From Planctomycetota bacterium (GTDB taxonomy: Bacteria; Planctomycetota; Phycisphaerae; Sedimentisphaerales; SM23-30), in NCBI GenBank assembly GCA_029573975.1, contig JAKQBU010000560.1, forward strand, positions 1 to 8,276: 8,276 nucleotides of DNA, read 5' to 3'. Below, in pieces: positions 6,557 to 8,276 of the stretch (within the stretch, counting starts at the first letter, position 1; every line of letters begins with the position of its first letter). A program made the translations under genes and the position numbers. The notes below the pieces were generated by a model. That model was given only the letters and a program-made list of their open reading frames with translations. It ran no database searches and had not been told where the DNA came from.

Positions 6557-6570
6557 CTATGTCTTAATCC
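6550..6570 (-). terminator. Hairpin downstream of the surface-protein gene, possible terminator
   Basis: The arms GGATTAA (6550-6556) and TTAATCC (6564-6570) are perfectly complementary around a 7-base loop. It begins 34 bases after the stop of the minus-strand surface-protein gene. The stem is AT-rich and no run of U follows in that direction, so it is not a canonical intrinsic terminator. It may instead protect the 3' end or be a by-product of the local CAGGATTAA repeat. Confidence 0.3.
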
Positions 6571-6604
6571 CCATGATTTGCCATATTTTTATTCTACATC
6601 GAGT

Positions 6605-8276
6605 TTACTGGTTGAGCACTTCGATATAGAAATTGTCTTGGTGGTAGTCGGGAGTGATTTTCTGCTTTTCCACCTTTAGTTTTTGAATGGCGTTTTGGGC
6701 GAACAGGCCAAAGGGATCGTCGCTGCTGTTGGTTTTTACCTGCTGTAAGACCACCTTACCGATGGTGCCGCTGGCGTTGGCGGCGGTACCGGCCAGAAAG
6801 CTGCCCTGTTCATCCGGCGCTACGCCTACCGCAATCGTGGTGGCGGCAAAGGTCCCCTTTACTTTCAGGCGGCCCAGATAGGCGTCGATCTCCTGGGCCG
6901 GGACTGCCGGGTTCTGCGAATGGGCCAGGTTGGTATAACCGATGGAAACCACCGTGTTGTTCAGATTGCTGCGGACGTTGATGGTTTCAATACCCTGTAT
7001 GGCGGTGATCGCGGCGTCCTGGATGTTCCAGGCACTAATCTTGCGGATCTGCGACTCAGAATAGAGGCTTCCCTCCAGTGTTCCCTTTTTCACTTTAACT
7101 TGATCGATATAATAATTGGCCGCCACCTCCCCGCTCAAATTACCATTGGCCAGTGAGATTTTCCCGATCGAGCCGGCCGCGGAAATGGTGCCGCGTAAAT
7201 CGCCATTGCGAACGAGAAGCGAATCAATATTGGTTTCGCCCGCTTCAATCACGGCATCACATTCTTCTTCCACCACCAGTTTGGTGATGCCTTTGCCGGT
7301 AAGAGAACCGCCCCGGAAATCTGTTGCCCGGAACAGTTTTACCTGGCCTTCTATAGTAATGGTACTATCCCCGATTACTTCATCCGTTTTTATTACGGCA
7401 GGTTTTGCACTGGTGAACTGGATATCCGCGCCATTTAATATATTGCCGATCTGCAGTTGATTCAGGGATCCTTCCAGCTCGATCCCCATCCCGACCAGAT
7501 CCACTTTTTTGGCAAGAATTTTATTGAGATCTGCCGCACCGGTGATTTCGCCCAGCATGGTACTGCCGGCGCCTTTGACGTTAATGTTTAGTTTTTCCGT
7601 GCCGGTAGCGGTGAGAATTTCAATCGTTTGAATATCCGGTTCATCCGCCTGTCCGATTGTTACTTTCGCCAGAGCATCGCCGGATAGCGAGATCGTAACC
7701 GGGTCGCCGCTGTGGTCGCTGAACCGGTAGGATTGGCCATTGCCGATCAGGGCATACGCCTGGGCATCGAAAACCAGGGTCTGGCTGGTGGTGTTCATGT
7801 CATTGGCGGTCAGCGTCAGGCTATCCGTGATTTCCCGGGCCAGCATGGTATGAACATCTACCGTGACCGTGTAAGATTCACCCGGCTGGAGAACGAAAAT
7901 ATCATTGCCGTTGATGGAAAAATCAATCCCGGAGAGCATGTCCAGCGTTATGGTGATCGGCATGTTGCCGCTGTTGTGCAGTTGCCAGGCGGAAATAGGG
8001 ATTATCTGGACCGTCTGGATGGTTCCTGCATCGATCTGTCCATCGTTTTGGCCGTCGAGTTCGGTAATCTGCAGAATGCCGCCCAGGGCCGTGGCTTGCA
8101 GGGACAGATACGTGGTCGGCAAATCACTGTCGTTGCTGACAACAGTGATTTGCCCCACATAGCTTCCGATCTCTTCAGGGTCGAACGTCACGGTGATCAC
8201 TTCTTCACAACCAGGCGCGATGACAAGGTCATCGGCGTTACTTCCCGCCAAGCTGCTTCGGCTCAGGATGAAAATT
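6605..8276 (-). CDS. Large surface/secreted protein: ASH (choice-of-anchor D) domains plus beta-solenoid repeats, C-terminal part
   Basis: The frame stays open to the right edge, so the true start and any signal peptide lie outside the window; 556 codons are visible (numbered from the first complete one). Residues 1 to about 63 are the end of an ASH-like domain (VIAPGCEEVITVTFDP, then GSYVGQITVVSNDSDLP). A second follows at about 64-175, with the NSGNMPI strand and a QPGESYTVTVDV strand. Residues about 180-450 form a right-handed-solenoid-like array; 329-408 are four exact 20-residue rungs (for example SIGKISLANGNLSGEVAANY). The last about 90 residues are less regular and end FYIEVLNQ. No C-terminal membrane anchor, PEP-CTERM or LPXTG motif is seen. 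Such ASH domains are common in large exported proteins of Planctomycetota. The role is unknown; a structural or adhesive surface function is inferred from the architecture. It is not evidently in an operon with kdsD because 328 bp and a promoter separate them. Confidence 0.8.
   Translation of the reverse strand, partial: IFILSRSSLAGSNADDLVIAPGCEEVITVTFDPEEIGSYVGQITVVSNDSDLPTTYLSLQATALGGILQITELDGQNDGQIDAGTIQTVQIIPISAWQLHNSGNMPITITLDMLSGIDFSINGNDIFVLQPGESYTVTVDVHTMLAREITDSLTLTANDMNTTSQTLVFDAQAYALIGNGQSYRFSDHSGDPVTISLSGDALAKVTIGQADEPDIQTIEILTATGTEKLNINVKGAGSTMLGEITGAADLNKILAKKVDLVGMGIELEGSLNQLQIGNILNGADIQFTSAKPAVIKTDEVIGDSTITIEGQVKLFRATDFRGGSLTGKGITKLVVEEECDAVIEAGETNIDSLLVRNGDLRGTISAAGSIGKISLANGNLSGEVAANYYIDQVKVKKGTLEGSLYSESQIRKISAWNIQDAAITAIQGIETINVRSNLNNTVVSIGYTNLAHSQNPAVPAQEIDAYLGRLKVKGTFAATTIAVGVAPDEQGSFLAGTAANASGTIGKVVLQQVKTNSSDDPFGLFAQNAIQKLKVEKQKITPDYHQDNFYIEVLNQ
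6938..7291 (-). repeat. Protein-level 20-residue beta-solenoid repeats within the surface protein
   Basis: Six successive rungs of 20, 20, 20, 20, 19 and 19 residues follow the pattern x-I-x-x-I-x-V-x-x-G-x-L-x-G-x-I-x-A-x-x. Examples are NIDSLLVRNGDLRGTISAAG and YIDQVKVKKGTLEGSLYSES. Looser rungs of similar length precede them (for example LNQLQIGNILNGADIQFTSA). The DNA itself is not obviously repeated, so the array is old and diverged at nucleotide level. Confidence 0.7.

Larger units (their letters stand above)
6277..6604. other. 328-bp non-coding region between kdsD and the surface-protein gene
   Basis: It lies upstream of kdsD and downstream of the surface-protein gene, both on the minus strand. 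From kdsD outward it holds the proximal promoter, an AT-rich run (6371-6385), the palindrome, a stretch with no recognised signal (about 6420-6480), a purine-rich plus strand (about 6481-6545) with CAGGATTAA-like repeats, and a hairpin near the end. The plus strand can encode a 33-residue basic peptide at 6409-6510 but has no ribosome binding site for it. No tRNA, riboswitch or other RNA gene was recognised. Confidence 0.7.

Noticed and set aside
8020..8062. A D-G-Q-N-D-G-Q-I-D stretch in the surface protein that resembles an EF-hand or dockerin calcium loop
   Set aside because: It occupies the usual start of an ASH-type domain, where such D/G-rich turns are common, no flanking EF-hand helices or second loop are seen, and the last metal-ligand position is a Thr.

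Overview
The window reads as chromosomal DNA from a Gram-negative bacterium, and I infer Planctomycetota (a Phycisphaerae- or Sedimentisphaerales-like lineage) with moderate confidence. The reasons are a very large OstA/LptC-like protein in the slot of lptC-lptA, a UvrC that stops before the helix-hairpin-helix domain, and a large surface protein that joins choice-of-anchor-D (ASH) domains to a 20-residue beta-solenoid repeat. No sign of a phage, plasmid, insertion sequence, CRISPR array, rRNA or tRNA was seen.

Layout from left to right. The left edge holds the N-terminal 58 codons of purE on the minus strand. A 92-bp divergent spacer follows, carrying a strong sigma-70-type promoter for uvrC on the plus strand. 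uvrC (268-1623) ends tail-to-tail with a 1042-residue LPS-transport-like protein on the minus strand (1620-4748), and the two stop codons overlap. Upstream of that gene on the same strand are kdsC (4769-5278) and kdsD (5275-6276). The operon therefore reads kdsD-kdsC-giant OstA/LptC-like, the same order as the E. coli kdsD-kdsC-lptC-lptA-lptB cluster but with one giant protein where lptC and lptA would be and no lptB next to it.

A 328-bp non-coding stretch (6277-6604) follows. It contains a good promoter for the kdsD operon, a perfect 14-bp palindrome on a second promoter-like element, degenerate CAGGATTAA repeats and a hairpin. The right end (6605-8276) is the C-terminal part of a large secreted or surface protein on the minus strand, cut by the window edge.

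How the genes work together: KdsD makes arabinose 5-phosphate from ribulose 5-phosphate. KdsC removes the phosphate from Kdo-8-phosphate two steps later. The giant protein is the likely periplasmic carrier or bridge for the finished LPS or a related glycolipid. purE and uvrC are housekeeping neighbours without an evident link to this pathway. The most interesting item is the giant one-piece LptC/LptA-like protein. The short UvrC, the possible leaderless start of uvrC and the palindromic element upstream of kdsD are secondary.
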